This document shows positions 1-7,699 of a stretch of 64,000 nt of DNA, in pieces. The position numbers and the translations under genes were made by a program. How positions within the stretch are numbered: position 1 is the stretch's first letter; every line of letters starts with the position of its first letter. Source of the stretch: Algoriphagus sp. AK58 (GTDB lineage: Bacteria; Bacteroidota; Bacteroidia; Cytophagales; Cyclobacteriaceae); assembly GCF_014324365.1 (NCBI RefSeq), contig NZ_QEIG01000002.1:1-64000 (forward strand). The letters are read 5' to 3'. The notes under the pieces were generated by a model that made no database searches, had not been told where the DNA came from, and saw only the letters and a list, made by a program, of their open reading frames with translations.

Positions 1-207
1 AAAATACACCAAAAACAAGCTTTCTTACCCTACCGATGAAGCTGTGCTCAAATCGGTCTTCTTGGCCGTGATGGAGGCTACAAAAAAATGGACCATGCCC
101 ATCCGAGACTGGGGCATGATCCTAAACCAATTTATGATTATGTTTGAAAACCGTCTAAAACTCTAACTAACCCCAAAATCTATTTACACACTTTTCGGGA
201 TAGTGTC
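1..207 (+). mobile_element. IS256-type insertion sequence, right end (left part outside window)
   Basis: The window opens inside a transposase reading frame that stops at 166. About 40 bp later comes a sequence whose reverse complement starts GACACTATCCCGAAAAGTGT, the kind of terminal inverted repeat I associate with IS256-family elements of Bacteroidetes. I place the outer end near base 207, just after TAGTGTC. The left end, the other inverted repeat and any target duplication are outside the window, so the boundary is inferred from one end only. Confidence 0.7.
2..166 (+). CDS. IS256 family transposase, C-terminal fragment (cut by window edge)
   Basis: The frame from base 2 reads 54 residues to a TAA stop. 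It contains [17 protein letters not shown] followed by a terminal FENRLKL, the typical C-terminal signature of IS256/MutA-type DDE transposases (a KKWTMPI block, then an N-Q-F helix and a short basic end). Only the tail is present, so the catalytic DDE residues cannot be seen. The missing start is due to the window edge and does not show that the gene is broken. Confidence 0.8.
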   Translation, partial: KYTKNKLSYPTDEAVLKSVFLAVMEATKKWTMPIRDWGMILNQFMIMFENRLKL

Positions 208-242
208 GGTTTTCTAAAAAGCTAACAAAGGCCTCCTATGTA

Positions 243-719
243 ATGGGTTTTTTTTATTCTATCATTTTCTTTACTTCAAGATTTTTTTCAAATGATTATT
301 CATTGATCGCTTCCTTATTTGGTTCAATCGCTGGAGGATTTGTTGGCTCCTACGTCTACTATCTAATTACAAAAAAAATTACTTTTTCACTTTTGGAGGA
401 AATTGAGAGAGGTTTCCAAGCTACTATCATTCCCGAGTCAAGATTTGAGAGTTTTGTTGAAATTGGCGAGCATTTCAGCAAGAAAAGCGGTAAAATTTTT
501 GTCACAGATGACTACCTGATTTTCAAACCAAATAGGTTTAATAGCTCTGAAAATCAACCTTTTGATAAAATACCTTTGAAGGATATCTCCTTAGTATCGG
601 TTGAAAAGCCTCTTTTCTTAGGAAATGAAAAAATCAAAATTTCAGTTAATGAAAATCAATTTGTCATCACCCCTTTCGAAGAATGCTCCGAGGTGATGAA
701 GTATTTGAAATCAGCGTGA
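243..719 (+). CDS. Small membrane protein with a possible GRAM/PH-like domain
   Basis: A 158-residue protein. Residues 1-45 are hydrophobic, with a Gly-rich segment (LIASLFGSIAGGFVGSYVYY) that should make one or two membrane spans. The rest is soluble; residues 75-150 alternate short strands (KIFVTDDYLIF, IKISVNENQFVITP) in a way that resembles a GRAM or bacterial PH-like fold, but I cannot confirm the family. The start lies only about 35 bp from the IS256 end, with no obvious ribosome binding site, so the gene may have lost its native promoter or first residues to the insertion. It is convergent with the next gene. Function unknown. Confidence 0.55.
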   Translation: MGFFYSIIFFTSRFFSNDYSLIASLFGSIAGGFVGSYVYYLITKKITFSLLEEIERGFQATIIPESRFESFVEIGEHFSKKSGKIFVTDDYLIFKPNRFNSSENQPFDKIPLKDISLVSVEKPLFLGNEKIKISVNENQFVITPFEECSEVMKYLKSA

Positions 720-733
720 AAAGGCTCTAAATT

Positions 734-1003
734 TTAACTCTTTTCCTCCTCCAATCCATATTTTTTCGCTAAGTACTCATGGCGCATTTCCTTGTCAGAT
801 TTTTCTTGGGGAGGAAAAGGGGGCTGATTTTTCAAATGCTCCAAAAGTCGTTTTGCAGCAAGTTGACTAGGTGACAAATCTTCATCCAAAGATTCCAATT
901 TTCTTGAAATCAACTCAGAAAGAGAAATTCCCTGACTTTTAGCTAAGGCTTTGGCCTGATCAGCGATTTCTGTTTTTAAAGTGATTGTGATTTTTTTCTT
1001 CAT
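734..1003 (-). CDS. DUF6364-like / ribbon-helix-helix antitoxin-type protein
   Basis: An 89-residue protein. The N-terminal half, with a KKKITITLKTEIADQAKALA strand-helix and then SLSELISRKLE, fits the ribbon-helix-helix fold of small antitoxins, in particular the DUF6364 group often paired with PIN-domain (VapC) toxins. The C-terminal half is charged and probably disordered, as in antitoxin tails. In such pairs the toxin normally follows the antitoxin directly. Here the downstream space on this strand holds only a convergent unrelated gene, so it appears to be an orphan. The fold assignment comes from residue pattern only. Confidence 0.55.
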   Translation of the reverse strand: MKKKITITLKTEIADQAKALAKSQGISLSELISRKLESLDEDLSPSQLAAKRLLEHLKNQPPFPPQEKSDKEMRHEYLAKKYGLEEEKS

Positions 1004-1079
1004 AATAAGTTGGCTTCAGCTTTAGAAATTTACCTTTTTTCAAAGGGAAAAGCCAGAATCGAGCTATTTTCGAGTCCCT

Positions 1080-2066
1080 ATGACCCCCGCCGAAAAACAT
1101 GCTCAAATTCTCAAATCCACTGCCAAGCGATTGGGGTTTGACTATTGCGGGATTGCCAAGGCGGAGTTTTTGGAGTCGGAAGCACCCCGATTGGAAGAGT
1201 GGCTCAATCGGAACTATCAAGGAAAAATGGCCTACCTAGCCAATCATTTTGACAAACGACTGGACCCCACCAAACTCGTCGAAGGTGCCAAAACGGTGGT
1301 TTCCCTGATCTACAATTACTACCCGGAAAAGCAGCTTCCCCATCAACCCAGTGACATCAAACTGGCCAAATACGCCTACGGAGCTGATTACCATGATGTG
1401 ATTCGGGCCAAATTGACTGAATTTTTGGAAGTCCTTCGGGAAGAAATCGGGGAAATCAACGGCCGCTCGTTTGTGGATTCGGCACCCGTCATGGAGCGGC
1501 AATGGGCGCAGCGGGCAGGACTGGGTTGGATAGGAAAAAACAGCTTGCTACTCAATCGGCAAATGGGCAGTTTTTTCTTTTTGGCGGAGTTGATCATCGA
1601 TCTGGAAGCGACTCCGGACATGCCCTTGGCGAAAGACTACTGCGGCACTTGTACCGCCTGCATGGATGCCTGCCCCACCGATGCGATTGTGCAGCCAGAG
1701 GTGATCGACGCCTCAAAGTGCATCTCCTATTTGACAATCGAACTCAAAGAAGCCATTCCGAACGAGTTTGCAGCTAAGATGGAAAACTGGGTCTTTGGCT
1801 GCGATATTTGCCAGGATGTGTGTCCTTGGAATCGCTTTTCACGAACGCATCAGGAACCAGCTTTTCAACCTAATCCTGAACTTTCCCAATTCACCAATCG
1901 GGAATGGATCGAAATGACTGAGGAAACCTTTAAGCGGGTTTTTGCCAAATCTGCGGTGAAGCGGACCAAGTTTTCCGGAATCAAACGGAATGTGGATTTT
2001 TTGAAAAATGGGCTGACCTTAAAGGACGCGCGTGAGGACACTCGCTTGGGCGATCGAAGATCATGA
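1080..2066 (+). CDS. queG: Epoxyqueuosine reductase QueG
   Basis: Catalyses the last step of queuosine biosynthesis, the cobalamin-dependent reduction of epoxyqueuosine to queuosine in the wobble base of GUN-anticodon tRNAs. The 328-residue length matches the short form lacking the long C-terminal HEAT extension. Two ferredoxin-like [4Fe-4S] motifs are visible: C188/C191/C194/C198 in [12 protein letters not shown], and C241/C244/C248 in [10 protein letters not shown]. Asp133 in [13 protein letters not shown] is the conserved acid of the active site. The gene stands alone, divergent from the antitoxin-like gene and ending at a shared hairpin terminator. Confidence 0.95.
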   Translation: MTPAEKHAQILKSTAKRLGFDYCGIAKAEFLESEAPRLEEWLNRNYQGKMAYLANHFDKRLDPTKLVEGAKTVVSLIYNYYPEKQLPHQPSDIKLAKYAYGADYHDVIRAKLTEFLEVLREEIGEINGRSFVDSAPVMERQWAQRAGLGWIGKNSLLLNRQMGSFFFLAELIIDLEATPDMPLAKDYCGTCTACMDACPTDAIVQPEVIDASKCISYLTIELKEAIPNEFAAKMENWVFGCDICQDVCPWNRFSRTHQEPAFQPNPELSQFTNREWIEMTEETFKRVFAKSAVKRTKFSGIKRNVDFLKNGLTLKDAREDTRLGDRRS

Positions 2067-2073
2067 AACAAAA

Positions 2074-2099
2074 AAAAGCTGAGATCTAGCTCAGCTTTT
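2074..2099. terminator. Bidirectional rho-independent terminator
   Basis: A 10-bp perfect stem (AAAAGCTGAG / CTCAGCTTTT) around a 6-nt loop, flanked by an A-run on one side and a T-run on the other. It lies between the stops of convergent queG and the META-domain gene and can serve both strands. Confidence 0.8.
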
Positions 2100-2105
2100 C
2101 TTCAA

Positions 2106-2516
2106 TTACCTAAGTTTCAAAATCACTCGCTTTTTACTGTCTTTCAGCCAAAGTTCCCCACCGGAAATTTGGTAGCTCTCCACGGAACGAAGGGTTTCAA
2201 GGTATTTGTTTTCAAAGGCCTGATTTTGGCAAGCCATCATGGTAGAAGCCAAGTTTCCAAATTTCAGTGAGTTTCTTTTTCCAATCTCATAGGGACCGAA
2301 AATCCGATTACAGCTACCGTTTCCGTTGACCATTTTTTCACCGGAATTGAAAATCAAATGAGCGTCTTGGGGTGTATTTGAAGTTTGAACCGGCACGCCT
2401 AGCATTTCCACCACAGTCCATTGCTTGTTGGTCCATTTAGTGTCCGGAAAAGTTGATTTACATGCTGAAAAAGCCATCATCATCACAAGCGCCAAAATCA
2501 CATTTCTAGTTTGCAT
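2106..2516 (-). CDS. META-domain (HslJ-like) lipoprotein
   Basis: From the ATG at 2516 the protein is 136 residues and begins with a lipoprotein signal (MQTRNVILALVMMMAFSACK; lipobox FSAC). An in-frame ATG 51 bp upstream would put 17 hydrophilic residues before the signal, so I prefer the inner start. The mature part has the META pattern: a W-x-V-V-E-L-like opening, then FNSGEKMVNGNGSCNRIFG (the G-x-x-x-C-N block), and TMMACQN near the C-terminus. META proteins are small envelope proteins linked to heat-shock or stress (HslJ) or found as lipoproteins; the exact role is unknown. Confidence 0.75.
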   Translation of the reverse strand: MQTRNVILALVMMMAFSACKSTFPDTKWTNKQWTVVEMLGVPVQTSNTPQDAHLIFNSGEKMVNGNGSCNRIFGPYEIGKRNSLKFGNLASTMMACQNQAFENKYLETLRSVESYQISGGELWLKDSKKRVILKLR

Positions 2517-2597
2517 ATCTCTCAATAATTTGTTTTCAAGGATGTTCTTACGCATAAAAGAGGCCAAAAAATGAAAAATTGACCTTAAAATTAGTTT

Positions 2598-3455
2598 TTA
2601 AAATGCTTTCAGACTGATATCCAAGCTGTTTACTGAGTGAGTCAAAGCTCCCATAGAAATGTAATCTACCCCACATTCTGCCACTTTGGGGAGCGTTTGT
2701 TCGGTAATTCCCCCAGAAGCCTCGGTGCTGTACCGACCATCGATCAACTTTACAGCTTCCCTCATGGTGGCATAATCCATATTATCGAGCATAATATAAT
2801 CCACTCCACCGACGTCGAGTACTTGCTGTACTTCGTCGAGGTTTCGGGTTTCGATTTCGATTTTGAGATTCAGACTATTCTCCGCGAGGTACTTTTTTGT
2901 TCGCGTGATCGCCTCCCGTATTCCTCCTGCAAAATCCACATGATTGTCTTTAAGCATGACCATATCATAGAGTGCAAAGCGATGATTTACCCCGCCTCCG
3001 ATGTGTACGGCCCATTTTTCCATCAATCGAAAATTGGGCGTTGTCTTGCGGGTATCCATCAATTTTGCTTTGGTATGGGAAATGAGTTGGCTCAATCGAT
3101 GAGTCTTGGTGGCAATGGCACTCATGCGTTGCATGCAGTTCAGAACCAGGCGCTCAGCAGACAAAATTGATGATGCTGAACCTTCGACCGTCAGTCCTAT
3201 GTCTCCAGCACTGACCGCGTCACCGTCCTTTTTTAGCAAGTTTACCTTGATTTGGGGATCTACAGCCGCAAAAATCCGTTGGGCCATTTCTACTCCTGCC
3301 AGGATTCCGTCTTCTTTGATGAGCAGTCTTGCTCTACCTGTTTTTCCCTCAGGGATGGATGAAAGTGAAGAGTAATCACCCGGACCAATGTCCTCCTCCA
3401 ATGCGGATTGAATAAAGTGCTGTAAGGCTTCGGGGGTCAAGTAGCTTGGTCTCAT
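2598..3455 (-). CDS. nadC: Nicotinate-nucleotide pyrophosphorylase (carboxylating)
   Basis: Quinolinate phosphoribosyltransferase: converts quinolinate and PRPP to nicotinate mononucleotide in de novo NAD synthesis. The length (285) is normal. The phosphate and quinolinate-binding TRKTTPNFRLMEKWAV block and the following HIGGGVNHR are intact, as are MLKDNH, the acidic IEIETRNLDE strand, and the C-terminal EASGGI loop. The opening EEDIGPGDYSS is the usual N-terminal signature. nadA and nadB are not in the window. Immediately downstream in the same direction is the META lipoprotein; upstream is a DUF4783 gene. Confidence 0.95.
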   Translation of the reverse strand: MRPSYLTPEALQHFIQSALEEDIGPGDYSSLSSIPEGKTGRARLLIKEDGILAGVEMAQRIFAAVDPQIKVNLLKKDGDAVSAGDIGLTVEGSASSILSAERLVLNCMQRMSAIATKTHRLSQLISHTKAKLMDTRKTTPNFRLMEKWAVHIGGGVNHRFALYDMVMLKDNHVDFAGGIREAITRTKKYLAENSLNLKIEIETRNLDEVQQVLDVGGVDYIMLDNMDYATMREAVKLIDGRYSTEASGGITEQTLPKVAECGVDYISMGALTHSVNSLDISLKAF

Positions 3456-3507
3456 CCTGCAAAAATAGCCATTTCGACGGGCTAGAGACCGAAATCTTTT
3501 TTTGAAA

Positions 3508-3924
3508 TCAGCTTTTCACAAAATCAAGGCTATAAATCCTGAACTGGTTGTCGGCCTGGGAGACTTTTATAAATACCTTATAGAGGGACTGGGCCGAAGC
3601 ATATTCTCCAATGTAAGTGCTCACGCTTGTGTTATTTTCATTCTTAAACACTAAAGCAAAACCTTGGGGTGGATTTTTTTTGAAAAAGTCTCTTAAAACA
3701 ATCTCTGCTTGATTTTTGGAGTAGTCACCCTGTTGCCCATTGATATTCAAAGAGATACTTGGATTGAAATATCGGGCTAATTCACTGCTAGACCCTCCTT
3801 GAATAGCAGAGATGACAGGGTCAATCTGTGCCATAGGTCTTTCACCACCTGTAGGCGAAATCCAAAGGAAGAGGAAAAGAAGAAGATTTTGGATTAGCAT
3901 CAACCCCACGTTGGCAAAATCCAA
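3508..3924 (-). CDS. DUF4783 domain-containing exported protein
   Basis: A 138-residue protein with an N-terminal hydrophobic segment (LMLIQNLLLFLFLWI) that serves as signal peptide or anchor. An alternative ATG eight codons in gives a more compact signal. The mature part carries the DUF4783 pattern: IQGGSSSELARYF, then QAEIVLRDFFKKNPP and a C-terminal strand RIYSLDF. This family is small, NTF2-like in secondary structure, periplasmic, and commonly sits beside nadC in Cytophagales; its function is not established. Confidence 0.7.
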   Translation of the reverse strand: MDFANVGLMLIQNLLLFLFLWISPTGGERPMAQIDPVISAIQGGSSSELARYFNPSISLNINGQQGDYSKNQAEIVLRDFFKKNPPQGFALVFKNENNTSVSTYIGEYASAQSLYKVFIKVSQADNQFRIYSLDFVKS

Positions 3925-4024
3925 GCCAAAAAGTGTATCAATAGGTTGTTTTCTAAATCAGGAGGAATTCTAAGACAAGATTTGTCCCAAATCTTTTTGG
4001 AAAGAAGTTTGGATCGAAAAGTAA

Positions 4025-4032
4025 TATATTTG
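4025..4032 (+). promoter_or_regulatory. Candidate Bacteroidetes -7 box (TATATTTG) before gpmI
   Basis: TATATTTG matches the Bacteroidetes -7 consensus TAnnTTTG exactly and ends four bases before the gpmI start codon at 4037. A TTTG at 3996-3999 could be the -33 element, but the 25-nt spacer is longer than usual. If used, transcription would begin at about the A of the ATG, giving a leaderless message. Confidence 0.35.
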
Positions 4033-4036
4033 CCCC

Positions 4037-5563
4037 ATGGACAAGAAAGTTTTACTGATGATTTTGGACGGTTGGGGAATTGCTACCAACCCAGCAGTTT
4101 CTGCGATTGACAAAGCCAAAACACCTTTTGTAGATAGCTTATACACCAAATATCCCAATGCCAAATTGGAAGCTTCGGGCCTTGCCGTAGGCCTTCCTGA
4201 AGGTCAAATGGGAAACTCGGAAGTGGGCCACATGAATATTGGGGCCGGTAGGGTAGTTTATCAGGATTTGGTGAAAATCAATCAAGCCGTAAAACATGGG
4301 GAGCTCAATACCAATCCGGTATTAGCCGCCGCTTTTGAAAAAACCAAAGCTGCCAAGAAAAAAGCCCACTTCATAGGATTGGTGTCTGATGGAGGTGTCC
4401 ATGCACATATTGATCATCTCAAAGGGCTTTGCGATGCTGCCAAGCACCATGGAATGGAGCAAGTCTTTATTCATGCTTTTACTGATGGTCGGGATACCGA
4501 CCCTAAAGGTGGAATCAAATACCTGGCAGATCTTCAAGAGTATTTGAAAACATCAGCCGGGAAAATTGCTACAGTAATCGGCAGATACTATGCAATGGAC
4601 CGTGACAACCGCTGGGAGCGCGTCAAGCTTGCTTATGACGCAATGGTTCATGGGGAAGGAGAAAAGTCCAAAGACATCCTCGCTTCCATCAAAAAGTCAT
4701 ACGATAATAACGTTACTGACGAATTTATCCGTCCGATAATTCAGGCAGGAGCTAACAATAAGCCAATAGCAACCATAGAAGAAGGAGACCTGGTAGTCTG
4801 CTTCAATTTCCGAACGGATCGCGGACGTGAAATCACACAAGTCTTGACTCAGCGTGATTTTGAGGATTACAACATGAAGAAGTTGAATCTCGATTACATC
4901 ACTTTCACCAACTATGACGATACTTTTAAAGGAGTTCAGGTCCTTTTTGACAAAGACAACCTGAACAATACCCTTGGGGAGGTTTTGGAAAAAGCCGGAA
5001 AAAAGCAAATCCGCATCGCCGAGACGGAAAAGTATCCTCATGTGACTTTCTTTTTCTCCGGTGGAAGGGAAAAAGAATTTGAAGGGGAAAGCAGAATCCT
5101 CTGTCCTTCCCCCAAGGTGGCGACCTACGATCTCAAGCCTGAAATGAGTGCTTTTGAAATTGCCGCCAAAATCAATCCTGAGTTGAAGAAAAAAAGTGCA
5201 GACTTTATCTGTCTCAACTTTGCCAATGCGGACATGGTGGGACATACCGGTGATTTCGATGCAGCTGTGAAAGCCTGCGAAGCAGTGGATACCTGTGCCC
5301 AAAGCGTAACTACCACTGCCTTGGCAAACGGGTATACAGTGATCGTCATTGCTGATCATGGCAACTCTGACATGATGATCAATGAAGACGGCACCCCTAA
5401 TACTGCTCATACCACCAATTTGGTACCTTTTATTTTGGTTGATGACAAAGAACAAATTCCGGTCAAAGACGGAAAATTGGGAGATTTGGCACCTACCATC
5501 CTGAACCTTATGGGTGTGGATATCCCTGCTGAAATGACCGGAGAAATCCTGTTAAATTCATGA
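4037..5563 (+). CDS. gpmI: 2,3-bisphosphoglycerate-independent phosphoglycerate mutase
   Basis: Interconverts 3- and 2-phosphoglycerate in glycolysis and gluconeogenesis through a phosphoserine intermediate and two divalent metals (usually Mn). Length 508 is normal for the alkaline-phosphatase-superfamily enzyme. Visible residues: the metal ligand Asp11 in LILDGWG (residues 9-14), the nucleophile Ser61 in MGNSEVGHMN, FNFRTDRGREI for phosphate binding, NFANADMVGHTG, and the C-terminal IADHGNSD and HTT ligands. It ends with a 4-bp ATGA overlap with the next lipoprotein gene, so the two are probably translationally coupled. Confidence 0.96.
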   Translation: MDKKVLLMILDGWGIATNPAVSAIDKAKTPFVDSLYTKYPNAKLEASGLAVGLPEGQMGNSEVGHMNIGAGRVVYQDLVKINQAVKHGELNTNPVLAAAFEKTKAAKKKAHFIGLVSDGGVHAHIDHLKGLCDAAKHHGMEQVFIHAFTDGRDTDPKGGIKYLADLQEYLKTSAGKIATVIGRYYAMDRDNRWERVKLAYDAMVHGEGEKSKDILASIKKSYDNNVTDEFIRPIIQAGANNKPIATIEEGDLVVCFNFRTDRGREITQVLTQRDFEDYNMKKLNLDYITFTNYDDTFKGVQVLFDKDNLNNTLGEVLEKAGKKQIRIAETEKYPHVTFFFSGGREKEFEGESRILCPSPKVATYDLKPEMSAFEIAAKINPELKKKSADFICLNFANADMVGHTGDFDAAVKACEAVDTCAQSVTTTALANGYTVIVIADHGNSDMMINEDGTPNTAHTTNLVPFILVDDKEQIPVKDGKLGDLAPTILNLMGVDIPAEMTGEILLNS

Positions 5564-6117
5564 AGATTACAAAACTTGCATTCCTGGGGCTGTTCTTTTG
5601 GACAGCCTTTTCCTGTGTTCCTTCGAATGAAGAGGTAAAAATGGAAAAGTTGCCCTATTACGATATCAAGGGCCTTTTGAACCTGGAACTAGGCAAACTA
5701 GACAGTGCGACGGTAATCAAAACTTCCCGTATCAATGGAAAGGAGCACACCGAGGAAGTAGTATATTCTTTGCAGGACTGGAAAGAGGAGTTTGAATATT
5801 TCTATCAGGCAGACATCAATATTCCCTCTCTTGCTTCTTCCTATTCCACCGAGACCAAGTCAGATTACCTTATTCATAGGCTTTTACCTGATTCCAAGGG
5901 AAAAGTGAAGGAAATCACTATACGGTATGTTCAGAATTACCCGGCTTCTGTATTTTTCAAAATGAAAGAAGAAAACATCTTTTTTACATCCACCACCACT
6001 GGTGAATTTTACATCAGTCAAAGCAGCGGTAAACTGGATCATTACTACGTGGAGACTACTCAAAAGGTGATGTTTCTAAAACCGACAAATATTAAGATTT
6101 CAGGTCTTTTGAAATAA
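5560..6117 (+). CDS. Lipoprotein of unknown function coupled to gpmI
   Basis: A 185-residue protein starting within the gpmI stop (ATGA). Residues 1-19 form a lipoprotein signal ending in AFSC, followed by a polar linker. The remainder is rich in beta-strand patterns (YDIKGLLNLELGKL, EITIRYVQNY, FYISQSSGKLDHYYVETTQKV) and has no cysteine or recognisable catalytic motif. I recognise no family. The coupling to gpmI is positional only and need not imply a metabolic role. Confidence 0.7.
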   Translation: MKITKLAFLGLFFWTAFSCVPSNEEVKMEKLPYYDIKGLLNLELGKLDSATVIKTSRINGKEHTEEVVYSLQDWKEEFEYFYQADINIPSLASSYSTETKSDYLIHRLLPDSKGKVKEITIRYVQNYPASVFFKMKEENIFFTSTTTGEFYISQSSGKLDHYYVETTQKVMFLKPTNIKISGLLK

Positions 6118-6138
6118 TTATTCACTTGCTCCCCTTGT

Positions 6139-6789
6139 TTATCCCTCAATAATCCGGTTTTTAACCGCCTTCTGCACCGCTTCCATCTTGTTATGCACCT
6201 GGAGCTTTGCATAGATATTTTCGATGTGTTTACGGACAGTTTTTGGAGAAATGAAAAGATTTTCACCGATCTGATGGTAGTTGAGTCCTTTGGCTGTTTG
6301 TTCGAGAATCTCAATTTCCCTTGCGGTTAGGTTAATTTCTTCCTTGGTTTCTTCAAATTTCGGAGGATTACGAAGCAGCTTGAGTGCTTTCATTGCAATG
6401 GAAGGAGTCATCGCGGCACCACCTTCCAACGTGTCCAAAATACCTTGGTGTAGAGTAGGAGGATCCACCTCTTTCAAAAAATAGCCGTGCGCCCCGGCTT
6501 GAATCGCTTTGAAAATATGCTCGTCGTGGTCAAAGACGGTCAGCATGATCATTTTGATCTGCGGATATTTTTGAGCGACCTTTTCTACCGCCTCTATCCC
6601 ATTCATCTTGGGCATCTCGATGTCCATAAGGATAAGGTGCACATTGGAGTCCTGTTCCAACCTATCCAAAAGCTCCTGTCCATTAGTTGCACAAAACTTC
6701 ACTTCCAAATCTGAGAAAAGAGAAATTTTTTCCATAATAGCTTTAAGCAAAAAGCTATTGTCTTCGGCAATGGCAAGCTTGATGGGCAT
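6139..6789 (-). CDS. NarL/FixJ-type response regulator
   Basis: A 216-residue two-domain regulator. The receiver domain (1-120) has the acidic pocket AEDNS, phospho-acceptor Asp56 in ILMDIEMPKMNG, the switch Thr84 in MLTVF and Lys106 in YFLKE. The LuxR-type HTH (about 148-212) contains LTAREIEILEQTAKGLNYHQI and SPKTVRKHIENIYAKL. It should bind DNA after phosphorylation by a histidine kinase, but no kinase is adjacent, so the partner is elsewhere or is one of the orphan kinases near 44, 51-54 or 63.6 kb. It is convergent with the lipoprotein downstream of gpmI. Confidence 0.9.
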   Translation of the reverse strand: MPIKLAIAEDNSFLLKAIMEKISLFSDLEVKFCATNGQELLDRLEQDSNVHLILMDIEMPKMNGIEAVEKVAQKYPQIKMIMLTVFDHDEHIFKAIQAGAHGYFLKEVDPPTLHQGILDTLEGGAAMTPSIAMKALKLLRNPPKFEETKEEINLTAREIEILEQTAKGLNYHQIGENLFISPKTVRKHIENIYAKLQVHNKMEAVQKAVKNRIIEG

Positions 6790-6814
6790 AGGCGTAACGT
6801 TTGAATGAAAATAA

Positions 6815-6855
6815 AAAAACGGCTCTCGTCATCCTAAGAGACAAAAGCCGTTTTT
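6815..6855 (-). terminator. Rho-independent terminator of the S1/P1 nuclease gene
   Basis: Perfect 10-bp stem AAAAACGGCT / AGCCGTTTTT with a 21-nt loop; on the minus strand it ends in a U-run. It lies just after the nuclease stop (6871) and before the response regulator start (6789), so it separates the two transcripts. Confidence 0.75.
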
Positions 6856-6870
6856 CAAAAGATTTGACTT

Positions 6871-7653
6871 TTATGGATAAATCTCTTCCAAAATCTGGGC
6901 TAGCCGAACACTTGCAGCAATCAGACGCTCTTCAGCAATATGATAGTTTTCGTACATGTACTGATAACTGATTTTCTTGTTTTCAGGCAGATTATACACC
7001 ATAGGACGATAGCTGACAGCTTCTTTGAGCCAATCCAGCATAGAAGCCGAGCGATATTTTGCTTGCATTTCGGGAGTCAATCTCCGGTATAATTCATCAC
7101 CGATTTCGGTGTAACTCATTCCCTGTCGGTCAATCATTCCACTGTCCCAGAGTGCATGCAGATTAGTAGGTTGATTGAAAAACTCAATTTTCACATCATT
7201 TCCGCCGCGGTCATCACCTGTGCCCACATGAAGTGGCTGGTGGATATCCTCTACCATGTGAATCAACATTTTTAGCTTTTCGGCCTCCGTTTTGGGATCC
7301 AATCCTCCAGCTTTGAGTTCTGCTTTGATTCGCTGGATGGCCTCATAGGCATCTCCGGTTTTCTCTTGAGTACTTGGATCGTATTCTCCGTTTTTGCTGT
7401 TTAAGTAGTGCCAAGTCGTGGCATAATCATAGTTTCTGTCGGATCTGATATCATCCATCCAAGTTCCGCTTTTGCTCAAAGACACTGGGTAGAGGATTCT
7501 TTCCACTTTCTTCTTGGTGGATTTTTTCATTTGGCGCTCAGCCATATACCCGATTAGGTAGTGACCCAATTGACCCCAAGCAAATACCTGAGAGGCCATT
7601 AGACTGAGGAGAAGCGTGAGAGTGAGAGTTTGTATCCTTTTCATTTTTTGCAT
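6871..7653 (-). CDS. Secreted S1/P1-type nuclease
   Basis: Zinc-dependent single-strand nuclease and 3'-nucleotidase family, expected in the periplasm or outside the cell. The signal peptide (1-25) ends SQVFA, so the mature protein would begin with Trp26 in WGQLGHYLIG; in this family the N-terminal Trp itself is a Zn ligand, which supports this cleavage point. Further metal ligands are seen in DDIRSD, TWHYLN, IHMVEDIHQPLHVG (H-x3-D-x-H) and NLHALWDSGMID. Length 260 is typical. A second in-frame ATG (residue 4) is an equally good start. It may scavenge phosphate and nucleosides. Confidence 0.92.
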   Translation of the reverse strand: MQKMKRIQTLTLTLLLSLMASQVFAWGQLGHYLIGYMAERQMKKSTKKKVERILYPVSLSKSGTWMDDIRSDRNYDYATTWHYLNSKNGEYDPSTQEKTGDAYEAIQRIKAELKAGGLDPKTEAEKLKMLIHMVEDIHQPLHVGTGDDRGGNDVKIEFFNQPTNLHALWDSGMIDRQGMSYTEIGDELYRRLTPEMQAKYRSASMLDWLKEAVSYRPMVYNLPENKKISYQYMYENYHIAEERLIAASVRLAQILEEIYP

Positions 7654-7658
7654 AAAAA

Positions 7659-7678
7659 AGCGAAGATAGATCTTCGCT
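7659..7678 (-). terminator. Rho-independent terminator of the M20 hydrolase gene
   Basis: Stem AGCGAAGA / TCTTCGCT with a 4-nt loop, followed on the minus strand by a run of six T. It is squeezed between the M20 stop (7700) and the nuclease start (7653). Confidence 0.75.
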
Positions 7679-7699
7679 GATTTTTAGAGTTAAGGGAAT

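Noticed and set aside
4697..5455. 252-codon antisense frame opposite gpmI
   Set aside because: The gpmI motifs are intact on the other strand; the translation here is Cys/His/Phe-rich with no domain signature.
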